Source: Pseudomonas sp. ZH-FAD (lineage in GTDB: Bacteria; Pseudomonadota; Gammaproteobacteria; Pseudomonadales; Pseudomonadaceae). Taken from it: 52,930 bases of DNA. Under the pieces are notes generated by a model, which was given only the letters and a program-made list of their open reading frames with translations, was not told the origin of the DNA and did no database searches. Shown piece by piece: positions 25,035-32,807 of this stretch (positions are counted from its first letter, which is position 1; every line of letters starts with the position of its first letter). The translations under genes and the position numbers were made by a program. The stretch spans positions 1-52,930 of the forward strand of contig NZ_PGLR01000042.1 of the NCBI RefSeq assembly GCF_002803095.1, given 5' to 3'.

Positions 25035-27398
25035 CTATCCGATGTCCGTTGATTTCAACCTCAGAGCATTGAAGACCACCGACGCCGAGCTGACACTCAT
25101 TGCCAGCGCAGCAATCAAGGGCGACAGAAGATGCCCCGTCAGCGGGTACAGCAGCCCCGCTGCTAGCGGGATTCCCATCGCGTTGTAGAGGAACGCAAAG
25201 GCGAGGTTCTGCCTCATGTTTTTCACGGTTGCCACTGACAGGGTGCGCGCTCGCAGGATGCCCATCAGATCTCCCTTGACCAGCGTCACTTGGGCGCTGT
25301 TCATCGCCACATCGGTACCGGTGCCCATGGCGATACCTACGTCAGACCTAGCCAGGGCGGGCGCATCGTTGATGCCGTCACCCGCCATGGCGACACGACG
25401 GCCATAGCCCTGCAAATCGGCGACCAGTTTCTCCTTATCCTGCGGTTTGACCTCACCATGCACTTCCTCGATTCCGAGCTGCTTCGCCACGGCTCTTGCT
25501 GTGGTGAGGCCATCACCAGTGGCCATGATGACCTTTACGTCTTCGCTTTGAAGCTTGGAGACAGCCTGTTGAGAAGTAGGCTTGATCGGATCGGAAACGG
25601 CCAGGAGTCCCGCCAGGCGACCATCAACGGCCAAATAGATGATGCTGATGCCTTCCAGACGCAGTTGCTCGGCGCGATTGCGCAGCGGGGTAATATCGAC
25701 GCCCGCCTCGTCCATCAGTGCGGTGTTGCCAAGCTGCAGCTGATGGTCATCGACCTGGCCGCGCACACCAATACCCGAGCCAGATTCGAAAGTGTCCGGT
25801 TTGACCAGTGCAATGCCCTGACCGCGCGCATAATCGACGATGGCATGAGCCAGCGGGTGCTCACTACCCTGGTCGAGACTAGCAGCCAGGCGCAGCACTT
25901 CATTGGAGTCGTAACCGCCTGTCCCTTCCGCACTATGGAATACGGGACGCCCCTCAGTCAGGGTTCCAGTCTTGTCGACGATGAGCGTGTCGATCTTGCA
26001 TAGATTTTCGATGGCGCTGGCATCGCGGAACAACACACCGCTGCTAGCGGCCTTGCCAGTCGCAACCATGACGGACATCGGGGTTGCCAGACCCAGAGCG
26101 CAGGGACACGCAATGATTAGCACCGCCACCGCATTGATCAGGCCAAATACCCAGCCTGATTCCGGCCCTAATAGCCCCCAGCCGAAGAAGGTCAGAATCG
26201 CGATCAGGATCACCCCGACCACGAAATACCCTGCCACCGCATCAGCCATACGCTGCATGGGGGCCTTGGAACGTTGGGCTCTGGCCACCATCTGAACGAT
26301 CTGCGACAGCATGGTCTCGGCACCGACCTTCTGCGCCTCCATCACCAGGCTGCCGTGGGTGTTCAGGGTGGCACCGATAAGGGCATCCCCTACCCGCTTG
26401 GTCACGGGTAACGGTTCTCCGGTAAGCATCGATTCGTCGACGGCGCTCTCCCCCTCTAGAACCGTACCGTCCACCGGGACTTTCTCTCCCGGCCGGACAC
26501 GTAGGTGGTCGCCCTGATGGACATGTGTCAGCGGAATATCTTCTTCCTGGCCATCGTGCTTGATGCGACGCGCAGTCTTTGGTGCCAGCCTCAGCAGTGA
26601 CTTGATGGCTGCCGAAGTCTGCGAGCGGGCCTTGAGTTCGAGCATTTGGCCCAACAGCGTGAGTGAGATAATCACCGCGGCTGCTTCAAAATAGACGCCG
26701 ATACGTCCGTCCTGGGCAAAAGCCGCCGGAAACCACTGCGGAACCAAGGTAGCGGCCACGCTGTAGAGGTAGGCAGCTGCAGTTCCCAATCCGATCAGCG
26801 TCCACATGTTGGGGCTGCGGTGCCGGATGGAGTCAATGCCGCGGGTGAAGAATACCCAGCCACCCCATAGCGTCACGGGCGTCGCCAGAGCAAGCTCGAC
26901 CCAGTTCTGGGTCGTGCCATGAAACAGTTGCAAGGAATGGCCAGCCATCGCCAATACGGTCACGATGACGGTCAACGGTAGGGTCCACCAGAACCGCAGC
27001 GAGAAGTCCTTCAGCTCTGGATTTTCCTCCTCTTCCAGCTCCGGGATGACAGGTTCCAGCGTCATCCCGCAGATCGGGCAGTTTCCGGGAGCCGGTTGAC
27101 GGATTTCTGGATGCATCGGGCAGGTGTATTCAGCACCTACAGGTGTCGATGTGGGTGCTGGAGTCGCGTGCTGGTGATGCTCCCCATGAGACTGATGGCT
27201 CATGTACTGATGAGGATCTGCTTGGAATTTCTCTAGGCACTTCGCACTGCAGAAATGATATGCCTTCCCTTCAAAGCTCTCGCGATAAGGGCCATCAGGT
27301 TTGACCTCCATGCCACACACCGGGTCGCGCTGGCTCTCGGAGTGAGCGTGCGAGTTATGTGCATGATCCTGGTCATGATGGCAGGAGGTCTTTTGCAT
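25035..27398 (-). CDS. copA2: Copper-translocating P1B-type ATPase with N-terminal YHS and metal-binding domains
   Basis: The start chosen is ATG 27398 (MQKTSCHHDQDHAH), giving 787 residues; a start at 27494 falls inside the DUF2933 gene. The N-terminus is His-rich, then a YHS domain (DPVCGMEVKPDGPY, AYHFCSAKC) and a heavy-metal-binding domain (YTCPMHPEIRQPAPGNCPIC). The core shows CPC (431-433), DKTGT with the phosphorylated Asp475, and GDGINDAPALA. It exports Cu(I) from the cytoplasm. The symbol marks a second copA-type gene distinct from the oxidase. Confidence 0.93.
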   Translation of the reverse strand: MQKTSCHHDQDHAHNSHAHSESQRDPVCGMEVKPDGPYRESFEGKAYHFCSAKCLEKFQADPHQYMSHQSHGEHHQHATPAPTSTPVGAEYTCPMHPEIRQPAPGNCPICGMTLEPVIPELEEEENPELKDFSLRFWWTLPLTVIVTVLAMAGHSLQLFHGTTQNWVELALATPVTLWGGWVFFTRGIDSIRHRSPNMWTLIGLGTAAAYLYSVAATLVPQWFPAAFAQDGRIGVYFEAAAVIISLTLLGQMLELKARSQTSAAIKSLLRLAPKTARRIKHDGQEEDIPLTHVHQGDHLRVRPGEKVPVDGTVLEGESAVDESMLTGEPLPVTKRVGDALIGATLNTHGSLVMEAQKVGAETMLSQIVQMVARAQRSKAPMQRMADAVAGYFVVGVILIAILTFFGWGLLGPESGWVFGLINAVAVLIIACPCALGLATPMSVMVATGKAASSGVLFRDASAIENLCKIDTLIVDKTGTLTEGRPVFHSAEGTGGYDSNEVLRLAASLDQGSEHPLAHAIVDYARGQGIALVKPDTFESGSGIGVRGQVDDHQLQLGNTALMDEAGVDITPLRNRAEQLRLEGISIIYLAVDGRLAGLLAVSDPIKPTSQQAVSKLQSEDVKVIMATGDGLTTARAVAKQLGIEEVHGEVKPQDKEKLVADLQGYGRRVAMAGDGINDAPALARSDVGIAMGTGTDVAMNSAQVTLVKGDLMGILRARTLSVATVKNMRQNLAFAFLYNAMGIPLAAGLLYPLTGHLLSPLIAALAMSVSSASVVFNALRLKSTDIG

Positions 27399-27403
27399 GC
27401 GAT

Positions 27404-27652
27404 CTATGTCCTTTCTTCGTCCTTGGAAACAGCGGTGCTGCTGGAGTGGGAGTGCCCGCCGTGATTGTGGCCAAACAGATGCATCAGCGGGCACAGAAGC
27501 AGGATGAGGTACGGCAGGGCCTGCGAAAAATGACCGTAATGCTCACGCGCTACATAGAAGATGCCGATTACGGCCAGCATGATCAGCGCAATGCCAATCT
27601 TGCTCTTCCAAAAAGGCGGCTCAGTGGTACTGGTGTGATGGGTATGGTCCAT
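27404..27652 (-). CDS. DUF2933 small membrane protein
   Basis: An 82-residue protein with one or two membrane helices (IGIALIMLAVIGIFYVA and ALPYLILLLCPLMHLF) and His-rich ends (MDHTHHTST, HNHGGHSHSS). This is the DUF2933 pattern seen next to copper ATPases. It is 5 bp upstream of the ATPase start on the same strand. It may help deliver or shield copper at the membrane, but this is inference. Confidence 0.8.
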   Translation of the reverse strand: MDHTHHTSTTEPPFWKSKIGIALIMLAVIGIFYVAREHYGHFSQALPYLILLLCPLMHLFGHNHGGHSHSSSTAVSKDEERT

Positions 27653-27731
27653 GACAATAGCCTCGTTTCAATGGCGGCCGGATCAGCATAGATGTCTCAG
27701 ACTGGACGGAGTTGACGAGTATCAATAGACG

Positions 27732-28265
27732 TCAGCGTACGGTCACCTTACCGACCATTCCCGACTGATAATGTCCTGGAATATTGCAGGCGAACTCCAG
27801 TTCGGTGGCGGCGGAGAAGGTCCAGATCAACTCTTCGCGTGCTCCAGGTCCGACAAGAACACTGTTGGGGTCATCGTGTTCCATACCGACCATCTTCATG
27901 CCGCCCATGGCATGGCCCATATTGCTCATGTCATGTGCACCTGTAGGGGACAGCGTGCCGTTCTGAAACATCGCGGCCATCTCTTTCTGGTGCGCGGCAT
28001 GGGATGCCGCTTTGCCAAGATTGAATTCGTGTAGCAGTGCGCCGTCATTTTTCAGTACGAAGCGAACCGTCTCGCCTGCTTTGATCTCCATTGCTTTGGG
28101 TTCGAAGAAGATGTCCCCCATCCGGACTTCGATGGTGCGATCTACTGCCTGACTGTCTCCCGGTTGCCCGATACTGTCTTTCTTGTGGCCCGGGCTGGCC
28201 AGCGCATTGGCAGCACTGAGCAGCAAACCAAGGGTGGTGATTATGAAAGCGGGTCTGAGTTTCAT
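27732..28265 (-). CDS. copI: CopI-like periplasmic cupredoxin
   Basis: A 177-residue protein with a signal peptide (ending ALASPGH) and a plastocyanin-like fold. The type-1 copper ligands are His in LLHEFNLG, and Cys, His and Met in FACNIPGHYQSGMVGKVTVR. An insert rich in His and Met (MSNMGHAMGGMKMVGMEHDD) sits mid-domain. The CopI-type cupredoxins protect against copper in Rubrivivax. A CopR-like box is 77 bp upstream. Confidence 0.85.
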   Translation of the reverse strand: MKLRPAFIITTLGLLLSAANALASPGHKKDSIGQPGDSQAVDRTIEVRMGDIFFEPKAMEIKAGETVRFVLKNDGALLHEFNLGKAASHAAHQKEMAAMFQNGTLSPTGAHDMSNMGHAMGGMKMVGMEHDDPNSVLVGPGAREELIWTFSAATELEFACNIPGHYQSGMVGKVTVR

Positions 28266-28341
28266 GGTGTGCCTCTGAGGTGTTGAGGAGGGATGAGTCC
28301 CGATGCTAATGAGGTGCAGCTGGCGGTACGCTGACGCGAAA

Positions 28342-28357
28342 ACTACATCGCAGTAAG
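28342..28357. promoter_or_regulatory. CopR-like box upstream of the first cupredoxin
   Basis: ACTAC-ATCGC-AGTAAG: CTAC-N6-GTAA, one base off the inverted repeat. It lies 77 bp before the ATG at 28265. Confidence 0.5.
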
Positions 28358-28412
28358 GTTCGTCAGATCGGTGCTACCCAGCCCGCGGCCAACGGGTAGC
28401 ACCGGTGCCGGA

Positions 28413-28970
28413 CTAACGCAGAGCAAACTCACCGACCATTCCCGCCTGGTAATGCCCAGGCAATGTACAGGCGAAGCTCAAACTGCCCGCCTGAGGGAAG
28501 GTCCACACGAACTCTTTAGTTGTGCCGGGCTCGACGAGAACCGCGTTCGGGTCGTCATGCTTGGCTTTGATGACTTCCGGATAGCCTGGAGGGTTGGAGT
28601 CTCCCGTGCCATAACGCTCATGCCAGACAATGCGCTCGGCCATGCCGGTCGGGGTCAGTGTGCCGTCCTTGAACAAGGACGCCATCTTGCGCTGGTGCTC
28701 CAGCTGGGACGCTGCCTGCCCGATGTTGAACTCGTGCATCAACGCGCCCTCGTTCTTCAGAACGAAGCGCACGGTTTCACCTGGCTTCACATCGATCGTT
28801 TTCTGGCTGTAGTTGATGTCGTCCATCTTTACCAAGATGGTACGAGTCGCTGGCGTCGCCTGGGCCTGCTGCCCAATGCCATTGCTACTGCCGCCGACCT
28901 CGGCAAATGCCGGAAAGGTGGTGCTGATGAACAGAGTGCTGATCAGCAGTTCAAGGGATAAGCGTTTCAT
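28413..28970 (-). CDS. Second periplasmic cupredoxin
   Basis: A 185-residue paralogue of the preceding cupredoxin. It has a signal peptide (ending PAFAEVG), the same core (GETVRFVLKNEGALMHEFNIG) and copper loop FACTLPGHYQAGMVGEFALR. The middle insert is different: it has lost the Met-rich stretch and carries WHERYGTGDSNPPGYPE instead. It has its own CopR-like box 72 bp upstream, so it is a separate transcription unit. Confidence 0.82.
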   Translation of the reverse strand: MKRLSLELLISTLFISTTFPAFAEVGGSSNGIGQQAQATPATRTILVKMDDINYSQKTIDVKPGETVRFVLKNEGALMHEFNIGQAASQLEHQRKMASLFKDGTLTPTGMAERIVWHERYGTGDSNPPGYPEVIKAKHDDPNAVLVEPGTTKEFVWTFPQAGSLSFACTLPGHYQAGMVGEFALR

Positions 28971-29041
28971 GGTGAGACCTCGCGATGGGTGCTGGAAATC
29001 TCATGCTATTCCCCGCTTGCTGCCAGGCCGCTGACCCCAAA

Positions 29042-29057
29042 ACTACAATTGCGTCAG
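29042..29057. promoter_or_regulatory. CopR-like box upstream of the second cupredoxin
   Basis: ACTAC-AATTG-CGTCAG: CTAC-N6-GTCA. It lies 72 bp before the ATG at 28970, between the terminator of the PtrA-like gene and the cupredoxin. Confidence 0.5.
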
Positions 29058-29063
29058 CTGGGA

Positions 29064-29090
29064 AAAAGCACGGCGCCATAAAGGCGCCGC
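29064..29090 (-). terminator. Rho-independent terminator for the PtrA-like gene
   Basis: 7-bp perfect stem CGGCGCC/GGCGCCG with a 5-nt loop. On the minus strand it is followed by TGCTTTTT. It lies 47 bp downstream of the stop at 29138. Confidence 0.7.
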
Positions 29091-29137
29091 TAGGCCAAAG
29101 GAGCAATCACGAAAGGCCTGGAAGATGGGGGAAATCT

Positions 29138-29497
29138 TTACTGATGGCATTCCTTGTCGGCCATCATCAGCTTGTGCTCTCGAATCATTTGACCCAGCAC
29201 GTCGTCTACCAGCTTGTCATGCTTTTCCATCCAGGCCAGATGCTCTTCGGCAGACATATCTGGCGCGGGATGTTCGTTGTGCAGCTGGCTCATGATGTCT
29301 TCGAGCATGTTCATATGCTCCTTCATGTGCACATGCCGCTCGCCGACCGGGGCCTTCTCCGCCTGGATCAGCACGGCTTCTGCTTTGTCGCGCATCTGCT
29401 GGATGCGCTCGAATACACGGTCGCTGCCCCCTTCGGCCCAAGCCATAGAAGACAGCAGTAGCGAACCAACCAGAAGCAAAGGTTTCAGCGATTTCAT
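29138..29497 (-). CDS. PtrA-type periplasmic protein with extended helical His/Met-rich tail
   Basis: This 119-residue protein starts at ATG 29497 (MKSLKPLLLV). The longer frame to 29566 has no ribosome-binding site near its start. A signal peptide ends SSMAWA-EGG; AEGGSDRVFERIQQMRD matches the PtrA N-terminus. The remaining 85 residues are predicted helical and contain HVHMKEHMNMLEDIM, HPAPDMSAEEHLAWMEKH and MMADKECHQ, which could bind copper. It is divergent from copR and shares the 29.5-29.7 kb regulatory region. Confidence 0.8.
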   Translation of the reverse strand: MKSLKPLLLVGSLLLSSMAWAEGGSDRVFERIQQMRDKAEAVLIQAEKAPVGERHVHMKEHMNMLEDIMSQLHNEHPAPDMSAEEHLAWMEKHDKLVDDVLGQMIREHKLMMADKECHQ

Positions 29498-29625
29498 GGG
29501 GCAGTCTCCATCAGTGCAAACTATGGCCGGCACCTCTGCTTTTGGTCTGTCGAGGGCCGAGAGCACAACCTAGTACTCATGCTTGCACCCTAGACAAGCC
29601 ACCCTGTCAGTGACCTGAAGTCAGA

Positions 29626-29641
29626 ATTACATTTTCGTAAG
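29626..29641. promoter_or_regulatory. CopR-like box upstream of copR
   Basis: ATTAC-ATTTT-CGTAAG: TTAC-N6-GTAA. It lies 64 bp upstream of copR and 129 bp upstream of the divergent PtrA-like gene. It fits autoregulation. Confidence 0.6.
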
Positions 29642-29704
29642 CTTCTGGTTGGGGCCGCGGTTTGCCTGCAAACTCAGGCCACCCGATATTTGGAGTCTGC
29701 TCGC

Positions 29705-30382
29705 ATGAAACTACTGGTAGCTGAAGATGAACCCAAAACCGGTGCATACCTGCAGCAAGGCCTCAGTGAAGCGGGCTTCAATGTCGACCGGGTTATGACC
29801 GGTACAGATGCTCTACAGCACGCGCTGAGTGAGTCCTATGACCTCCTGATCCTGGATGTGATGATGCCTGGGCTGGACGGGTGGGAAGTGCTGCGCATGG
29901 TGCGCGCCGCAGGAAAAGACGTCCCCGTATTGTTCTTGACGGCACGCGATGGTGTGGAGGACCGCGTTAAAGGGTTGGAGCTGGGCGCGGACGACTACCT
30001 GATCAAGCCATTTGCTTTCTCAGAACTTCTGGCCAGGGTCAGAACGCTGCTGCGTAGAGGCAATGGCTCACCCACGCAAACAACGATGAAAATTGCCGAT
30101 CTGGAAGTCGATCTGATGAAGCGTCGCGCCATCCGCGGCGGTAAACGAATTGACCTGACCGCGAAGGAGTTTTCACTGCTGGAACTGCTACTGCGCCGGC
30201 GCGGTGAGGTGCTCCCGAAGTCGCTGATTGCCTCTCAGGTTTGGGACATGAATTTCGACAGCGACACCAATGTCATTGAGGTCGCGGTACGCCGGCTACG
30301 CGCAAAAATCGATGACGATTTCGATCTCAAGCTGATTCATACCGCCCGCGGCATGGGATACATGATGGATGCTCCGGAGTGA
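29705..30382 (+). CDS. copR: Copper response regulator CopR (OmpR/PhoB family)
   Basis: A 225-residue protein starting at ATG 29705 (MKLLVAEDEPKTG). The receiver domain has phosphorylated Asp51 in LLILDVMMPGLDGW and Lys in LIKPFAFSELL. The C-terminal winged helix (about 125-222) is of the OmpR type, ending RAKIDDDFDLKLIHTARGMG. It is highly similar in style to CopR/CusR/IrlR. It is translationally linked to the kinase that follows. Confidence 0.93.
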   Translation: MKLLVAEDEPKTGAYLQQGLSEAGFNVDRVMTGTDALQHALSESYDLLILDVMMPGLDGWEVLRMVRAAGKDVPVLFLTARDGVEDRVKGLELGADDYLIKPFAFSELLARVRTLLRRGNGSPTQTTMKIADLEVDLMKRRAIRGGKRIDLTAKEFSLLELLLRRRGEVLPKSLIASQVWDMNFDSDTNVIEVAVRRLRAKIDDDFDLKLIHTARGMGYMMDAPE

Positions 30383-30384
30383 AT

Positions 30385-31761
30385 ATGAAGCACCTTTCGC
30401 TGACCGCACGCATGAGCTTGATGTTCATGTCCGCGGTAATTGCAGTCCTGACGGTAGCAGGGCTGAGTTTCAATATGCTCAGCCAGCACCACTTCAAGAT
30501 GCTGGATCGGCAGGCCCTGGTGGAGAAACTCGAATCCGCCAAACATATCCTCAACAATGCTCGCGGTGAAGCGAGCCTTTCGGAAGAATTACCGCAGTTG
30601 CGAGCCTTGCTAGGAGCCCATCAGGATCTGGCGGCCACTATCCTGGCCAGTGACGGTTCTGTACTGTTTTCCGACCCCAGAGCAGTCGAAGTACCAGAGC
30701 GTTTCAGACGTGAAAATGAGCAGAGCATGTGGGAGTGGCAGAACGGCCAACACATGTACCGCGGCATGACGGCGCAAATCTCGGTAGCCGATCAGGCTGA
30801 GCCGCTCACAGCTTTGCTGATTCTTGACGTCACCAATCACACACACTTTTTCGACACGCTGCAACGATGGTTCTGGATTGGATTGGTCATCAGTGCCCTG
30901 TTCAGTGCCGCGCTCGGCTGGGTGGTTGCTCGCAGCGGCCTTAGGCCTCTGCGGCAAGTCACTCATGTGGCCTCCGGGATGTCCGCTCGCTCGTTACAGG
31001 AACGAATCCCTCTCGAACCAGTGCCGCGGGAACTTCAGCAACTGGTTCTATCCTTCAATGCGATGTTGGCTCGGCTAGAGGATGCCTTCGTTAGGCTCTC
31101 CAATTTTTCGGCCGACATTGCCCACGAGCTACGCACGCCCGTTAGCAACCTGATGACCCACACCGAGGTGGTGCTGAGCAAGAAACGCGATATCAATGCC
31201 TATGAAGAGAATCTCTACTCCAACCTGGAGGACTTGAAGCGCATGTCTCGGATGATTGATGACATGCTTTTCTTGGCCAAGGCTGATAATGGCCTAATCA
31301 TCCCCGAGCAGGCCAGGATCGAACTGGCTGACGTAGTCTTCAAGCTGTTTGACTACTACCACCTTCTGGCCGAAGAGCGCGGCATTGAGCTATCGCTCAC
31401 AGGCAAAGGCCAAGTGCTGGGAGATCGGCTGATGCTTGATCGCGCGCTATCCAACTTGCTGTCCAATGCGCTGCGCTACACGCCGGCGGGACAGACAATT
31501 TCGGTTCTGATCCGCGAGACAGAGGACTCCACTACCTTCAGTATCGAGAACCCAGGGGACACAATCAGCTCAGAGCATCTAGAGAAGCTCTTCGACCGCT
31601 TTTACCGGGTTGACCCCGCTCGGCGGGAGGGCAGCCCGAGCAACGCCGGGCTCGGGCTTGCAATCACCCGATCCATCATTGAGGCTCACAAAGGCCGCAT
31701 CTGGTGCACCTCAGCGGCTAGCCTCACGGGCTTTCACATCGAATTGCCCCATCCCAGATAA
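30385..31761 (+). CDS. copS: Heavy-metal sensor histidine kinase CopS
   Basis: The start preferred is ATG 30385 (MKHLSLTARMSLMF), which has GGAG 5 bp upstream. A GTG at 30379 that overlaps the copR stop is possible. It has two membrane segments flanking a periplasmic sensor of about 140 residues, a HAMP domain, a HisKA box with His247 in SADIAHELRTPVSN, and HATPase motifs LLSNALRYTP and GLGLAITRSIIEAHKG. It senses periplasmic Cu and phosphorylates CopR. Confidence 0.92.
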   Translation: MKHLSLTARMSLMFMSAVIAVLTVAGLSFNMLSQHHFKMLDRQALVEKLESAKHILNNARGEASLSEELPQLRALLGAHQDLAATILASDGSVLFSDPRAVEVPERFRRENEQSMWEWQNGQHMYRGMTAQISVADQAEPLTALLILDVTNHTHFFDTLQRWFWIGLVISALFSAALGWVVARSGLRPLRQVTHVASGMSARSLQERIPLEPVPRELQQLVLSFNAMLARLEDAFVRLSNFSADIAHELRTPVSNLMTHTEVVLSKKRDINAYEENLYSNLEDLKRMSRMIDDMLFLAKADNGLIIPEQARIELADVVFKLFDYYHLLAEERGIELSLTGKGQVLGDRLMLDRALSNLLSNALRYTPAGQTISVLIRETEDSTTFSIENPGDTISSEHLEKLFDRFYRVDPARREGSPSNAGLGLAITRSIIEAHKGRIWCTSAASLTGFHIELPHPR

Positions 31762-31796
31762 TGCCGGTCTGGCGGTAAGTAGGCTACAGCTAACCG

Positions 31797-32012
31797 CTAG
31801 CCCAACTTGACAGGGTGGGTGCAGGTGCAACTCGACTGAGCGCAGATTGCATTCGCCATCCAGATAGGTAACGAGCGGTGAGCTGACACAAGAGCACCCC
31901 ATTCGCTCTCGGGTAGCAGCTCATGAAGTTTGGAAACTGCATCCCCCGCGCTTGCCTCGCCAAGCCAAACCAATGCTCGGATGGCGTCCCCCGCTCCAGT
32001 AGCGCCAAGCAC
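31797..32012 (-). pseudogene. Degraded fragment of an unidentified gene
   Basis: The 71-codon frame reads like real protein (GATGAGDAIRALVWLGEASA, then LLPESEWGALVSAHRSLP, IWMANAI), with coding-like composition. It has no good start or ribosome-binding site, and an in-frame stop lies just upstream. It is probably the C-terminal remnant of a gene cut by integration at the adjacent attachment site. I do not recognise the family. Confidence 0.4.
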
Positions 32013-32049
32013 GTCAGGTTGCCGGAAGCCCTCACAGCCTAGCCAATCT

Positions 32050-32071
32050 CAATTGGCAACCAATTGGCAAC
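32050..32071. repeat. 11-bp tandem direct repeat near the attachment site
   Basis: CAATTGGCAAC occurs twice in a row (32050-32060, 32061-32071), 90 bp from the tRNA fragment. Such repeats next to att sites can be integrase arm-binding sites, but this is speculative. Confidence 0.5.
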
Positions 32072-32113
32072 CAGAAAGATAAAAATAGCACTAGCATCAA
32101 AAACCTACAGGCA

Positions 32114-32149
32114 TAAAAAAATCCAGTCACCGTTAAGTGGCTGGATTTT
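32114..32149 (-). terminator. Terminator downstream of the tRNA-Pro 3' fragment
   Basis: On the minus strand, AAAATCCAG...CTGGATTTT forms a 9-bp stem with extra CAC/GTG pairing and a T-run (TTTTTTTAT). It lies directly after the CCA end of the tRNA fragment, so it is probably the original tRNA terminator carried with the attachment site. Confidence 0.75.
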
Positions 32150-32160
32150 CTAGGGTTTTT

Positions 32161-32205
32161 TGGTCGGGACGGAGTGATTCGAACACTCGACCCCTTGCAC
32201 CCCAT
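32161..32205 (-). other. 3' half of tRNA-Pro(GGG): integration attachment site copy
   Basis: The minus strand reads ATGGGGTGCAAGGGG then GAGTGTTCGAATCACTC and CGTCCCGACCA. That is anticodon loop ATGGGGT (anticodon GGG), 3' anticodon arm, T-arm with loop TTCGAAT, acceptor strand and encoded CCA. The sequence before it (CTACCTCCGGC) does not form a 5' tRNA half, so the gene is incomplete. This is the usual scar left when an element integrates into a tRNA 3' end. By orientation, the element should lie to the right (higher coordinates) with an intact tRNA at its other end. Confidence 0.75.
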
Positions 32206-32807
32206 GCCGGAGGTAGAGCTTATAAAACATTGATTTTATTAGAGTAAATTTGAGCGCTCGCTGCAGCTATTGCTCTGCTCTACCCAACGGCTTTCAACGA
32301 TTCCCCGCAAAAGTCCCTACGCCTAGGCAAAACCGTCAGCCCCGACAGCAGTACTTAACAGCATGAAACTGGACCTCGTACCAAGCTTGTTAGCGCGACC
32401 GGCTAGCCGCGCCGGAGCAAAAACAGCGCGAGCCAGACAAGGAAATTTCTTGTCCCCCAGGGAACCACGTGCAGGATTGAACACCAGCACACATTACTGT
32501 ATAAAAATACAGCAAAGTCTTGCTCTTAGGCTGCGTACCGATCACACGGCCGTCGTCATCTAGAAACACGATGAATTAGCGAGCCCGCTCGGATCCTCCA
32601 GCCAGTAAGAGAATATGAATATCAAAAAAATCAAACACATATCAGCCTCACACAGCGCATAGCACCCTGCCAGAACACACAGGAAGTCATTGCGTTTGCG
32701 TTCCAGGCAATCCATCATTCACGGTCGGCGCCCCCGTAAGAACTGCAGAAGCAGCGCGCCACGTGCAGCCCCGACAGAAGCCCCTCAAACGGGTGTGGAG
32801 AAGCTTT
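32206..32807. other. Non-coding gap right of the attachment site
   Basis: About 600 bp with lower GC than its surroundings. No gene, tRNA or clear terminator was recognised. It presumably contains the promoter of the methyltransferase gene. An upstream GTG at 32763 could extend that gene by 15 codons. Confidence 0.4.

Noticed and set aside
32161..32205. Complete tRNA gene
   Set aside because: Only the anticodon loop to CCA end is present; the upstream sequence cannot form the D-arm or 5' acceptor strand.
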